5,443 nt of DNA, taken from the NCBI GenBank assembly GCA_900314345.1, contig OMUX01000121.1:1-5443 (forward strand), given 5' to 3'. Every line of letters begins with the position of its first letter. Position 1 is the stretch's first letter. The notes beneath the pieces were generated by a model, which saw nothing but the letters and a program-made list of their open reading frames with translations, was not told the origin of the DNA and searched no databases. The DNA comes from an uncultured Erysipelotrichaceae bacterium (GTDB taxonomy: Bacteria > Bacillota_I > Bacilli_A > Erysipelotrichales > Erysipelotrichaceae). Both the position numbers and the translations under genes were made by a program. Below, piece by piece: positions 1-5,209 of the stretch.

Positions 1-469
1 TCTGCACGATCTCATTGCGCTTCTTCTCGCCGCCGGAGAATCCTTCATTCAGGAAACGGAAGGCAAGATCCTCCTTCATCTGCAGATCCTTGATGGTCTT
101 CTCCATGGACTTGATGAATGTGAACAGCGGCACCGGTGTGTCCCTTCTTGCATTTATTGCAGCACGCAGGAAGTCATTGTTTGTCACACCCGGGATCTCC
201 TGGGGATACTGCATGGCAAGGAACAGGCCTGCCCTGCTTCTTTCATCCACGGACATGGCCAGCACATCCTTGCCGTCATAGGTAATGGAGCCGCTGGTCA
301 CCTTGTATCTCGGGTGGCCCATGATAGCCGCTAACAATGTGGACTTGCCGTTGCCGTTAGGTCCCATGAGGGCATGTACTTCATTCTCCCTGACAGTCAG
401 GCTGACGCCTTTTAGTATTTCCTTATCTTCCACGGATACGTGGAGGTCCTTGATCACAAGATCCTTCAT
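1..469 (-). CDS. sufC: SufC, Fe-S cluster assembly ABC ATPase (C-terminus beyond window)
   Basis: Cytoplasmic ABC-type ATPase of the SUF system. In known systems SufC binds SufB and SufD and its ATP-driven dimerisation remodels the SufBCD scaffold that builds iron-sulfur clusters. The translated 156 residues start MKDLVIKDLHVSVEDKEILK. They carry a Walker A motif GPNGNGKST at residues 36-44, a Q-loop region FLAMQYPQEIPGV around Gln87, and the SufC-type ABC signature FSGGEKKRNEI at 144-154. The family is about 250 residues long, so Walker B and the H-loop lie outside the window; this is an edge effect and not a broken gene. The ATG at 469-467 is preceded by AAGGA with an 8-base gap. In Firmicutes sufC is usually the first gene of sufCDSUB, which fits the lone promoter upstream and predicts sufD beyond position 1. 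A TnpB transposon now sits directly upstream in the same orientation, so read-through from tnpB could reach this gene. Confidence 0.95.
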   Translation of the reverse strand, partial: MKDLVIKDLHVSVEDKEILKGVSLTVRENEVHALMGPNGNGKSTLLAAIMGHPRYKVTSGSITYDGKDVLAMSVDERSRAGLFLAMQYPQEIPGVTNNDFLRAAINARRDTPVPLFTFIKSMEKTIKDLQMKEDLAFRFLNEGFSGGEKKRNEIVQ

Positions 470-502
470 AGAATACGTCCTTCTCTCTTTTTACCGGAGG
501 TG

Positions 503-511
503 ATTATAACA
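503..511 (-). promoter_or_regulatory. sufC promoter, extended -10 at the transposon junction
   Basis: On the minus strand the sequence TGTTATAAT contains a perfect TATAAT (508-503) with an extended -10 TG at 511-510. There is no good -35: the best candidate is TTCAGA at 529-524 with a short 15-base spacer, and it lies inside the palindrome of the transposon right end. The predicted start near 496 would leave a leader of about 27 bases that includes the sufC ribosome binding site. The -10 is clear; that it drives sufC is inferred from position. Confidence 0.6.
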
Positions 512-606
512 TGAATTACCACGTCTGAACCGTAGTTAGGCGTGGTTTCGACAGGCAGAGCTTCACCTGTCAGGGAGATCCACGGCTCCCTCTACCCAAT
601 CATGGG
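511..606 (-). ncRNA. Predicted omega-RNA (reRNA) scaffold in the transposon right end
   Basis: Downstream of the tnpB stop the minus strand folds into a series of hairpins: CCCA/TGGG (606-603 with 598-595), AGGGAG/CTCCCT (stem 591-586 with 577-572), GACAGG/CCTGTC (571-566 with 555-550; its edge base shared with the previous stem region), and the terminal palindrome CCACG...CGTGG (545-541 with 523-519). This arrangement at the 3' end of tnpB matches the guide RNA scaffold that TnpB proteins process from their own transcript. The mature RNA would also include some of the tnpB 3' coding end, so its 5' boundary is unknown. The guide would be the flanking sequence after position 511, beginning GTTATAATCACCTCCGG on the minus strand, inside the sufC promoter region. 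The hairpins are seen in the sequence; function is inferred from the family. Confidence 0.65.
519..545 (-). repeat. Right-end palindrome of the TnpB element
   Basis: An imperfect 27-base palindrome with CCACG and CGTGG arms and a partly paired interior (CTGAAC against GTTAG) closing on a CGTA loop. In this superfamily such subterminal hairpins are bound by TnpA during single-strand excision, and here it is also the last hairpin of the omega-RNA. Its partner is the palindrome at 2145-2172. Confidence 0.7.
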
Positions 607-1956
607 TTACTTGCTCAGTTCGATATCAGGATGTCTGATATATCTGACATTGGTGAAATCAAGGTTACAGCTGAATGCATCACTGTACTTCTTGCGGAGG
701 ATATTTGCGCTGCCGTTCAGATCTGCATTGATCTCTGTTCCGTCTTTTGTTTGGTACATTCCTCTTCTGATCCGCTTCCCGCTGAATGATGAAACAGCAT
801 CTTCTCCATATACCGGAATTTTGTCACGGTCAATGAAGGATGCCTTTGAGGTATAGGACTCTTCCTGCTCAACATAGCGGATGCCGTTTCTTTCACACAG
901 CCAGATAATAATGCATTTCAGCTGATCAAACGGAATCTGTACAAAGTTCTGGTTGTTCCTGTGCCCGGTGTTCACTTCCTGCTTCCAGAACGGATTTGAC
1001 CCCATCACCACGGTGTCGATACGGTTTTCTACGCACCATATGACGAACAGCTTTCCGCTCTTCAGCATATAGTCATGAACACGGTTGTTTCTCTTTCTGC
1101 ATACACGTTCAGACTGCTTTGTTGGTTTGAATTTCACCTTCTTTCCCTTTGTCTGTGCACTGACAAGTCCTGCATTCCTCTTGTTGTATTCACGGTTAAT
1201 GGACTTCAGTGGTTTGCCGTTGAAGATCAGGCATTCCAGACCACAGTTGTTCGTTACCGCCATCAGGTTGTTTACACCAAGATCAACTGCTGTAATCCTG
1301 TGCACCTTCTTCTGTACTGCAGGCTGACTTCTTTCATCGTCGAAAACAAAGGAAACAGTATAAACACCGTTATTCCTGATGACGTGCACTTCCATCAGCT
1401 TCCCGGGAACATTCTTTCCCAGCTTCAGTCTTTCCTTCGTCAGCGGAAGCTTGGCATAATATTCGCCCTTCTTATTCCTGTAGATCACACAATCCTGATT
1501 GGAAATATCAAAGGAAGCCGTACCGCCTTTATGCTTGTATTTCGGAAGCTTCGGTTCTCCGGTGAACAAGGAAGGATCAGCCTGATATTGTTTCAGAGCT
1601 TCGAAGAAAGAGCTGATATTCCTGACTACATGTTTCAGAGTATTCTGTGCTTTCTGTCTTGGAAGACCTTCAGCTTTGTAGTCTGGGTTATTCGTTTTCT
1701 TCATCAGTTTATCCAGTGCAGTATAACAAAGGACTCCGGAAGGAGGAACAGATACGCCCTCAACAGACTTGACTTCATCTCTGATTTCACGCTCATTGTC
1801 AAACCACTGGTTTCCTTCTTTCTTTGAAGAAGACATCAGCTGCCTTTCACGGAACAAAGCGGCATTGTAAAGATTCGCCGAAAGATGGGCAATCCGGTCG
1901 AAGTACGGATAAAGGGCATCACTGTGCCTGATGTCGATGTTTCTGGTGTAATACAT
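607..1956 (-). CDS. tnpB: TnpB family RNA-guided endonuclease with rearranged RuvC site
   Basis: Transposon-encoded relative of Cas12. Characterised TnpB proteins use an omega-RNA from the element's right end to cut matching DNA beside a short motif, which helps keep the transposon in the population. The protein is 449 residues from the ATG at 1956, which has GGAG 10 bases upstream; a TTG at 1980 would add 8 residues but has no ribosome binding site. The N-terminal half (about 1-215) is the wedge/REC-like region with FEALKQYQADPSLFTGEPKLP near 118-138. RuvC-I is AVDLGVNNL with Asp225. The RuvC-II strand reads VVMGSNPFWKQE (316-327), with Gly319 where Glu is usual. EQEESYTSKASF (363-374) follows and may supply the Glu (Glu365 or Glu366). 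RuvC-III is NADLNGSANI with Asp412. No cysteines lie between 355 and 429, so the usual CxxC zinc finger is absent. The frame is intact. This motif set marks a known TnpB subgroup, so it is probably active, but that is not certain. Confidence 0.93.
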   Translation of the reverse strand: MYYTRNIDIRHSDALYPYFDRIAHLSANLYNAALFRERQLMSSSKKEGNQWFDNEREIRDEVKSVEGVSVPPSGVLCYTALDKLMKKTNNPDYKAEGLPRQKAQNTLKHVVRNISSFFEALKQYQADPSLFTGEPKLPKYKHKGGTASFDISNQDCVIYRNKKGEYYAKLPLTKERLKLGKNVPGKLMEVHVIRNNGVYTVSFVFDDERSQPAVQKKVHRITAVDLGVNNLMAVTNNCGLECLIFNGKPLKSINREYNKRNAGLVSAQTKGKKVKFKPTKQSERVCRKRNNRVHDYMLKSGKLFVIWCVENRIDTVVMGSNPFWKQEVNTGHRNNQNFVQIPFDQLKCIIIWLCERNGIRYVEQEESYTSKASFIDRDKIPVYGEDAVSSFSGKRIRRGMYQTKDGTEINADLNGSANILRKKYSDAFSCNLDFTNVRYIRHPDIELSK

Positions 1957-2006
1957 TACGTTTAGTCTCCGGCCAAACAATTTACAGTTCTTAATAAAGC
2001 AACATT

Positions 2007-2015
2007 ATTATAGCA
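2007..2015 (-). promoter_or_regulatory. tnpB promoter, extended -10
   Basis: The minus strand reads TGCTATAAT, a perfect -10 (2012-2007) with an extended -10 TG. A poor -35, GGTACA (2035-2030), lies 17 bases upstream. The predicted start is about 45 bases before the tnpB ATG. An extended -10 with a weak -35 suits a gene kept at low expression. One arm of an inverted repeat (2019-2027) lies inside the spacer. Confidence 0.55.
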
Positions 2016-2018
2016 CAA

Positions 2019-2097
2019 CAGCATTCCCTTGTACCATAAATATGCATAATTCGAAACATACGAGCACATTGTCTTATGTTAACGACCAGGAATGCTG
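2019..2097. repeat. 9-base inverted repeat around the tnpB promoter region
   Basis: CAGCATTCC at 2019-2027 is matched by its exact reverse complement GGAATGCTG at 2089-2097, 61 bases apart. The AT-rich interior holds the palindrome TATGCATA (2041-2048). The inner arm falls in the -35/-10 spacer of the tnpB promoter. It could be a protein binding pair, a long hairpin or chance. Confidence 0.4.
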
Positions 2098-2144
2098 AAG
2101 CATAAAAGTATTATATCAGCCAGCAGAAAGACCAGGCCATTCAT

Positions 2145-2172
2145 CCACGCCTGATCCATTGATCAGACGTGG
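2145..2172. repeat. Probable left-end palindrome of the TnpB element
   Basis: A 28-base near-perfect palindrome: arms CCACG/CGTGG, one mismatched pair, then CTGATC/GATCAG closing on CATT. It shares its arms and the string TCAGACGTGGTA (here on the plus strand) with the right-end palindrome (there on the minus strand). Neither strand has a following T-run, so it is not a terminator. It is read as the left-end hairpin of the element; the alternative is a relic of another copy's right end in the opposite direction. Confidence 0.6.
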
Positions 2173-2237
2173 TACTCTGGACGTTGGATAGGATGTTTTT
2201 ACATTGTTGAAAGACGCCCTCAGACTGGACAAACTCT

Positions 2238-2279
2238 TGAATCTGATCATTCTGCATGTTCAGGGAAAATTCAGATTCA
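2238..2279. repeat. Inverted repeat upstream of the prsA-like promoter
   Basis: TGAATCTGA (2238-2246) and TCAGATTCA (2271-2279) form a perfect 9-base inverted repeat with 24 bases between. It ends 17 bases before the -35 box of the foldase operon, a position suited to a regulator site. No T-run follows, so it is not a terminator. No function is known. Confidence 0.35.
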
Positions 2280-2295
2280 CCAGGCTCAGTGCAAA

Positions 2296-2324
2296 TTGCA
2301 AAGGCATATCTTCTGACATATAAT
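2296..2324 (+). promoter_or_regulatory. Promoter of the foldase operon
   Basis: TTGCAA (2296-2301), a 17-base spacer and a perfect TATAAT (2319-2324). The predicted start near 2331 gives a leader of about 20 bases carrying the AAGGAGG ribosome binding site (2340-2346). The transposon ends more than 100 bases upstream, so this promoter appears undisturbed. Confidence 0.7.
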
Positions 2325-2350
2325 GATGAGGCGTTTTTCAAGGAGGAAGC

Positions 2351-3445
2351 ATGGGTAAGTTCATTAAGAAAAACTGGTTTGTATCCCTGCTGGTCGTTGT
2401 ATTCGCCTTTGTCAGCGTGTACTACATCTACGATACAAACAAGGGAAAGCTCAAGGGCAAGAGCAGCAATGGCGAGGATGTCGTCTATGAAGTGGACGGC
2501 ACGGATACCACTGCATCACAGTTCTATGATGCCCTGTACAAGAAGAACGGTACAAGTTCCCTGTACCACAAGATCGTCAAGGCGGTCGTTGACCAGAGCG
2601 TCGAGACAACAGATGAAATGAAGAGCGAAGCAGGAGATCAGGCAACAGAGATCGCTGCCAGCTATGCACAGCAGTATTCCACAGGATACAAGGATCAGAT
2701 CGCATCACAGCTGATCTCCCTGGGCTATGAGAACGGCTTTGATGATCTTGAGGAATATCTGATCGACTACAACAAGCAGCTCAAGCTTGCCGGGGATTAT
2801 GCAAAGGATCACTTCGACGAGCTGCAGATCCGCAATGTCTCCTACATCCTGATCAAGTTTGAAAACAGCTCCGCTGCATCCCAGGCAGGTGCACCTACCG
2901 AAGATGAGCAGAAGAGAATGGATGCCGTTGATGCAGAGCTTGCCGAAGGCAAGGACTTCGCAACGGTCGCCGCAGACCTTTCCGAAGACAGCTCCACCGC
3001 TTCAAGCGGCGGCGTGCTTGGTACACTGGACAAGAATACCACCACACTGGACGAGGATTTCCTGGCCGGTGCCCTGGAGCTCAACGAGGGTGAGACAAGC
3101 GGCTGGATCTATTCCGCAAACTTCGGCTACTTCAAGATCAAGTGCAATGCCGCAACGCCTGAGACACTGCAGGCATTCGCAGATGAACAGGCAAACAAGC
3201 CTGCCGCAACCGCAAGTCCGGAGGCTTCTGCAAGTGCAGAACCGACAGCTTCTGCTGAAACAGAAACCGTCACAGCGGATCCTTACAAGGATCTCGTGCA
3301 GTCCTATGACAACTCACTGATGCCGGTATCCGTCTGGGCCAAGGCACAGGAGCTTGGCATTACATTCTCGGATGATTCCGCAAAGACTGCGCTTCTGAAC
3401 TACATGGGTCTCAATGAAGACGGCACTGTCAAGAGCAATGACTGA
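2351..3445 (+). CDS. PrsA-like membrane-anchored parvulin foldase
   Basis: Predicted extracytoplasmic peptidyl-prolyl isomerase/chaperone assisting the folding of secreted proteins. It has 364 residues. A short basic start (MGKFIKKNW) leads into one hydrophobic segment at about 9-27, with no lipobox cysteine, so it looks like an uncleaved type II anchor. Residues 40-155 form a SurA/PrsA N-like helical chaperone region, including VETTDEMKSEA (84-94). The parvulin domain spans about 160-268: it opens with RNVSYILIKF, has the family hallmark SEDSSTASSGGVLG at 211-224, and ends GYFKIKC. A low-complexity Ala/Ser/Pro/Glu/Thr linker follows (about 283-308), then a C-terminal helical segment. Classical Bacillus PrsA is a lipoprotein of about 290 residues, so this is a longer variant with a different anchor. 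AAGGAGG precedes the ATG by 4 bases. It is the first gene of an operon with the paralogue 10 bases downstream. Isomerase activity is inferred, not shown. Confidence 0.87.
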   Translation: MGKFIKKNWFVSLLVVVFAFVSVYYIYDTNKGKLKGKSSNGEDVVYEVDGTDTTASQFYDALYKKNGTSSLYHKIVKAVVDQSVETTDEMKSEAGDQATEIAASYAQQYSTGYKDQIASQLISLGYENGFDDLEEYLIDYNKQLKLAGDYAKDHFDELQIRNVSYILIKFENSSAASQAGAPTEDEQKRMDAVDAELAEGKDFATVAADLSEDSSTASSGGVLGTLDKNTTTLDEDFLAGALELNEGETSGWIYSANFGYFKIKCNAATPETLQAFADEQANKPAATASPEASASAEPTASAETETVTADPYKDLVQSYDNSLMPVSVWAKAQELGITFSDDSAKTALLNYMGLNEDGTVKSND

Positions 3446-3455
3446 GGAGGTTAAC

Positions 3456-4394
3456 ATGAAGAAGATCAATCTGATTCTGACTGCTGCAGCAGCGTGCCTT
3501 CTCATGACAGGCTGCTCTGATGCAAAGGCAAAGCTGAAGGACAGCTCCAGTGCTGTTGCCACGGTCGGCAAGACAACCATCACCAAGGGTGATATCTACA
3601 GCGAGATGTTTGCCAAGGCCGGCGGCGACGAGGCAATCTCTGATGCCACAAAGGCCATCTGCGACAAGGAAGTGGAAGTCACGGATGAAATGAAGGAAGA
3701 AGCCAAGAGCAACGTGAGCTACTACACTTCCATGTACGGAACGCAGTTCACATCGTATCTCGAAGCCAACAACATGACGGAAGACGACTATGCAGATGAG
3801 ATTCTGGTTCCTTCCCTGCAGGCAGATGAACTGCCGAAGAAGTATGTGGAGCAGAACTGGGATTCCCTCATCAAGAAGTACAGTCCGATCCAGGCTACTG
3901 TTCTGACCTTCACCAGCGAGGATGATGCAAACGCAGCTCTGTCTGCCCTGAAGGATGGCTCCAAGAAGCCTGCGGATGCCGCAAAGGACAACAACAGCGA
4001 TTCCAGCGGTGAGCCGGAGATCATCACCATCAACACGACAAGCTATGATTCAACCCTGCTGTCCGTGATCCGTTCCGCTAGTCCGGATGACGGCTGGGCA
4101 ATGGTTCCGAGTTCCACTGAAGGCACCTACTATGTTGCCAAGGTCAACTCCAATACACCGGAAGACTACAAGGATGATGTCATCACGACACTGTCCGGCT
4201 ACAGTGCCGTACAGTCTGATGCCACAACGTACTTCTTCCGCAAGTACAACTTCCATGTGTATGACATCGATCTCTACAACACACTGAAGACAGACCATGC
4301 GGATGCACTGGTACAGGCAATCAAGGAAACACCGGCGCCTGAAGAGACAGCATCCCCTGCTGCATCAGCTTCCGCTTCTGCAGCAGCCAACTGA
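3456..4394 (+). CDS. PrsA-like lipoprotein with degenerate parvulin domain
   Basis: Predicted surface lipoprotein of 312 residues. The start at 3456 is chosen because GAGGAGG (3444-3450) lies 5 bases before it, overlapping the upstream stop codon, and because it gives a proper lipoprotein signal: MKKINLILTAAAACLLMTGC, with lipidation at Cys20. An in-frame ATG at 3414 would bury that signal. Residues 35-140 match the chaperone region of the upstream gene, most clearly VEVTDEMKEEAKSN (73-86) against VETTDEMKSEA, so the two are tandem paralogues. Residues 143-232 align loosely with a parvulin fold (QATVLTF, DDANAALSALKDG, GTYYVAKV), but the hallmark S-x-D and GG-x-LG segment is replaced by an Asn/Asp/Ser-rich stretch (174-187). 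The tail from 291 is rich in Ala, Ser and Pro. It probably acts as a chaperone without isomerase activity, perhaps with its neighbour. Co-transcription is inferred from the 10-base gap; a terminator follows. Confidence 0.85.
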   Translation: MKKINLILTAAAACLLMTGCSDAKAKLKDSSSAVATVGKTTITKGDIYSEMFAKAGGDEAISDATKAICDKEVEVTDEMKEEAKSNVSYYTSMYGTQFTSYLEANNMTEDDYADEILVPSLQADELPKKYVEQNWDSLIKKYSPIQATVLTFTSEDDANAALSALKDGSKKPADAAKDNNSDSSGEPEIITINTTSYDSTLLSVIRSASPDDGWAMVPSSTEGTYYVAKVNSNTPEDYKDDVITTLSGYSAVQSDATTYFFRKYNFHVYDIDLYNTLKTDHADALVQAIKETPAPEETASPAASASASAAAN

Positions 4395-4400
4395 GTTCTG

Positions 4401-4433
4401 AAAGACCTTCTCCTTTGCGGGAAGGTTTTTCTT
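4401..4433 (+). terminator. Rho-independent terminator of the foldase operon
   Basis: ACCTTC (4405-4410) pairs with GAAGGT (4421-4426), extended inwards by a T-G and a C-G pair, followed by TTTTTCTTT. Upstream AAAGA can pair with the T-tract. It starts 7 bases after the stop codon of the lipoprotein gene. Confidence 0.85.
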
Positions 4434-4444
4434 TGCCTGCGCGC

Positions 4445-4450
4445 TATAAT
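4445..4450 (+). promoter_or_regulatory. Probable -10 box of the HIT gene
   Basis: A perfect TATAAT lies between the foldase terminator and the HIT gene. No convincing -35 is visible: the 17-base position falls in the terminator stem. The predicted start near 4457 would put the ribosome binding site (AGGAGG, 4458-4463) at the very 5' end of the message. Confidence 0.45.
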
Positions 4451-4473
4451 GGATTCCAGGAGGAGATTATTCC

Positions 4474-4872
4474 ATGTGCATATTCTGCGATATCATCGAT
4501 CACAAGATCCCGAGCTCTGTTGTCTATGAAGATGAGGATGTCATTGCCATCCTCGATGTCAGCCAGGTAACCTGCGGCCATACGCTTGTCATGCCGAAGA
4601 AGCATTATGCCAATGTCCTTGAGGCAGATGAAGAGACTGTTTCCAAGTGCATCAAGGTGGCAAGGAAGGTTGCCGCAATGATCATGAAGAATACCAATGC
4701 CAATGGTGTCAACATCCTGACAAACTGCGGCGAAGCAGCCGGCCAGAGTGTGGACCACCTGCACTTCCATGTCATTCCCCGCTATGATGAGAATGATGCG
4801 ATTACAATTGCTTTCAATCCATCAAAGAAGCAGGATCTGAGTGAAGTCCTCAAGACAATCAAGGGTGAATGA
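4474..4872 (+). CDS. HIT-family nucleotide hydrolase (Hint/protein kinase C inhibitor-like)
   Basis: Cytoplasmic member of the histidine triad superfamily. Such enzymes hydrolyse nucleoside phosphoramidates or related adenylylated or dinucleotide substrates; the exact substrate here is unknown. The 132 residues are a full-length single-domain protein. The N-terminus MCIFCDIIDHKIPSSVVYED has the Cys-x-x-Cys pair (Cys2, Cys5) that binds zinc in many bacterial Hit proteins, and the GHTLVMPKKHY segment (35-45) is typical. The catalytic triad motif HLHFHVI lies at 95-101 within QSVDHLHFHVIPR, where the middle His97 to His99 region carries the nucleophile. AGGAGG lies 10 bases before the ATG. It sits downstream of the foldase operon but after a terminator, so it is probably transcribed alone. 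HIT genes occur near prsA in Bacillus and relatives, so the neighbourhood fits, but a functional link is not established. Confidence 0.94.
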   Translation: MCIFCDIIDHKIPSSVVYEDEDVIAILDVSQVTCGHTLVMPKKHYANVLEADEETVSKCIKVARKVAAMIMKNTNANGVNILTNCGEAAGQSVDHLHFHVIPRYDENDAITIAFNPSKKQDLSEVLKTIKGE

Positions 4873-4879
4873 GAACCAT

Positions 4880-4900
4880 GGCGGCATCTGCCGCCTTTTC
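4880..4900 (+). terminator. Rho-independent terminator of the HIT gene
   Basis: GGCGGC (4880-4885) and GCCGCC (4890-4895) close on an ATCT loop and are followed by TTTTCTT. The hairpin begins 8 bases after the HIT stop codon. Confidence 0.88.
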
Positions 4901-4908
4901 TTCTGGCC

Positions 4909-4931
4909 AAAACAAAAACCGGCATTGCCGG
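4909..4931 (-). terminator. Terminator of the convergent small gene
   Basis: On the minus strand CCGGC-AAT-GCCGG (4931-4919) is followed by TTTTTGTTTT (4918-4909). It starts 15 bases after the stop codon of the small gene and stands back to back with the HIT terminator, so each convergent gene has its own. Confidence 0.85.
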
Positions 4932-4945
4932 CTTTATTGAACTGC

Positions 4946-5173
4946 TTATTTACCAACGACTTCGATACCCTTTGCCTCAAAGGCCTTGATGACATTCTCC
5001 AGAGGAATGTCATGGTTTTCTGCAAGCTGCTTGATGTTGATGATCTTGGGTCCTTCCTTTGTGACAAGGCACTCACGGAGGTGTTCCAGTCCCAGTGTGT
5101 CCGTAACATTCAGGAACTCCGGAATTGCCATTGCGTTTTCATAAACCGTCTTGTTCAGATCCAATGCTGCCAT
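4946..5173 (-). CDS. Small DUF1858-like protein of unknown function
   Basis: A 75-residue protein, probably cytoplasmic: no signal peptide, membrane segment or cysteine pair apart from a single Cys35. The N-terminus LDLNKTVYENAMAIPEFLNV (4-23), then LGLEHL (27-32) and a C-terminal helix PLENVIKAFEAKGIEVVG (57-74), resemble the DUF1858 pattern (a short 'D...TV.E....P' opening, a 'LG' turn and a closing helix ending in 'G.EV'). Such domains occur alone or fused to DUF438 and redox proteins; the cysteine-containing turn of many members is absent here. I recognise this from pattern only. The ATG at 5173 has AGGAG 10 bases upstream, a TATAAT box further up and its own terminator, all supporting a real monocistronic gene. 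It converges on the HIT gene with a 73-base gap. Confidence 0.8.
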   Translation of the reverse strand: MAALDLNKTVYENAMAIPEFLNVTDTLGLEHLRECLVTKEGPKIINIKQLAENHDIPLENVIKAFEAKGIEVVGK

Positions 5174-5203
5174 GTGTTTTCTTCTCCTTTTTCAACATTG
5201 CCT

Positions 5204-5209
5204 ATTATA
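5204..5209 (-). promoter_or_regulatory. Promoter -10 of the small DUF1858-like gene
   Basis: A perfect TATAAT on the minus strand, 30 bases before the ATG. The best -35 candidate is TTTGGA (5231-5226) with a 16-base spacer, a weak match. The predicted start near 5197 leaves a leader of about 24 bases with the ribosome binding site. Confidence 0.55.

Larger units (their letters stand above)
511..2180 (-). mobile_element. IS200/IS605-superfamily element, IS1341 type (tnpB only)
   Basis: The element consists of tnpB alone on the minus strand, a right end with stacked hairpins after the stop codon, and a related palindrome about 190 bases upstream of the start codon. No tnpA (Y1 HUH transposase) is present, so mobility would depend on a TnpA encoded elsewhere. 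The right boundary is placed after TTCAT (515-511, minus strand), because the subterminal palindrome ends a few bases before it and ends of this kind are common in the family. The left boundary is uncertain: I place it just outside the palindrome at 2145-2172 and could not identify the target-adjacent motif. Elements of this superfamily make no target duplication and have no classical inverted repeats, so the ends cannot be fixed from this window alone. The length of about 1.7 kb is normal. Confidence 0.75.

Noticed and set aside
1075..1827. 250-codon plus-strand frame opposite tnpB
   Set aside because: It is an antisense shadow of tnpB with no ribosome binding site and a composition (rich in Phe, Leu, Ser and Cys) typical of reverse-frame translation.
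1957..1980. TTG start at 1980 extending TnpB by 8 residues
   Set aside because: There is no ribosome binding site upstream of the TTG, while the ATG at 1956 has GGAG at suitable spacing and gives the usual TnpB N-terminus.
2145..2172. Palindrome considered as a rho-independent terminator
   Set aside because: There is no T-run on either strand, and its arms match the right-end palindrome of the transposon.
2141..2341. Open minus-strand frame of 66 codons between the transposon left end and the prsA-like gene
   Set aside because: It starts at a TTG with no ribosome binding site, overlaps the prsA-like promoter, and ends inside the transposon palindrome. I recognise no family, so it is treated as intergenic, although a disrupted gene fragment cannot be fully excluded.
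2859..3320. 153-codon plus-strand frame inside the prsA-like gene
   Set aside because: It is an out-of-frame shadow rich in Arg, Gln, Pro and Ser; the enclosing frame has the parvulin motifs and a ribosome binding site.
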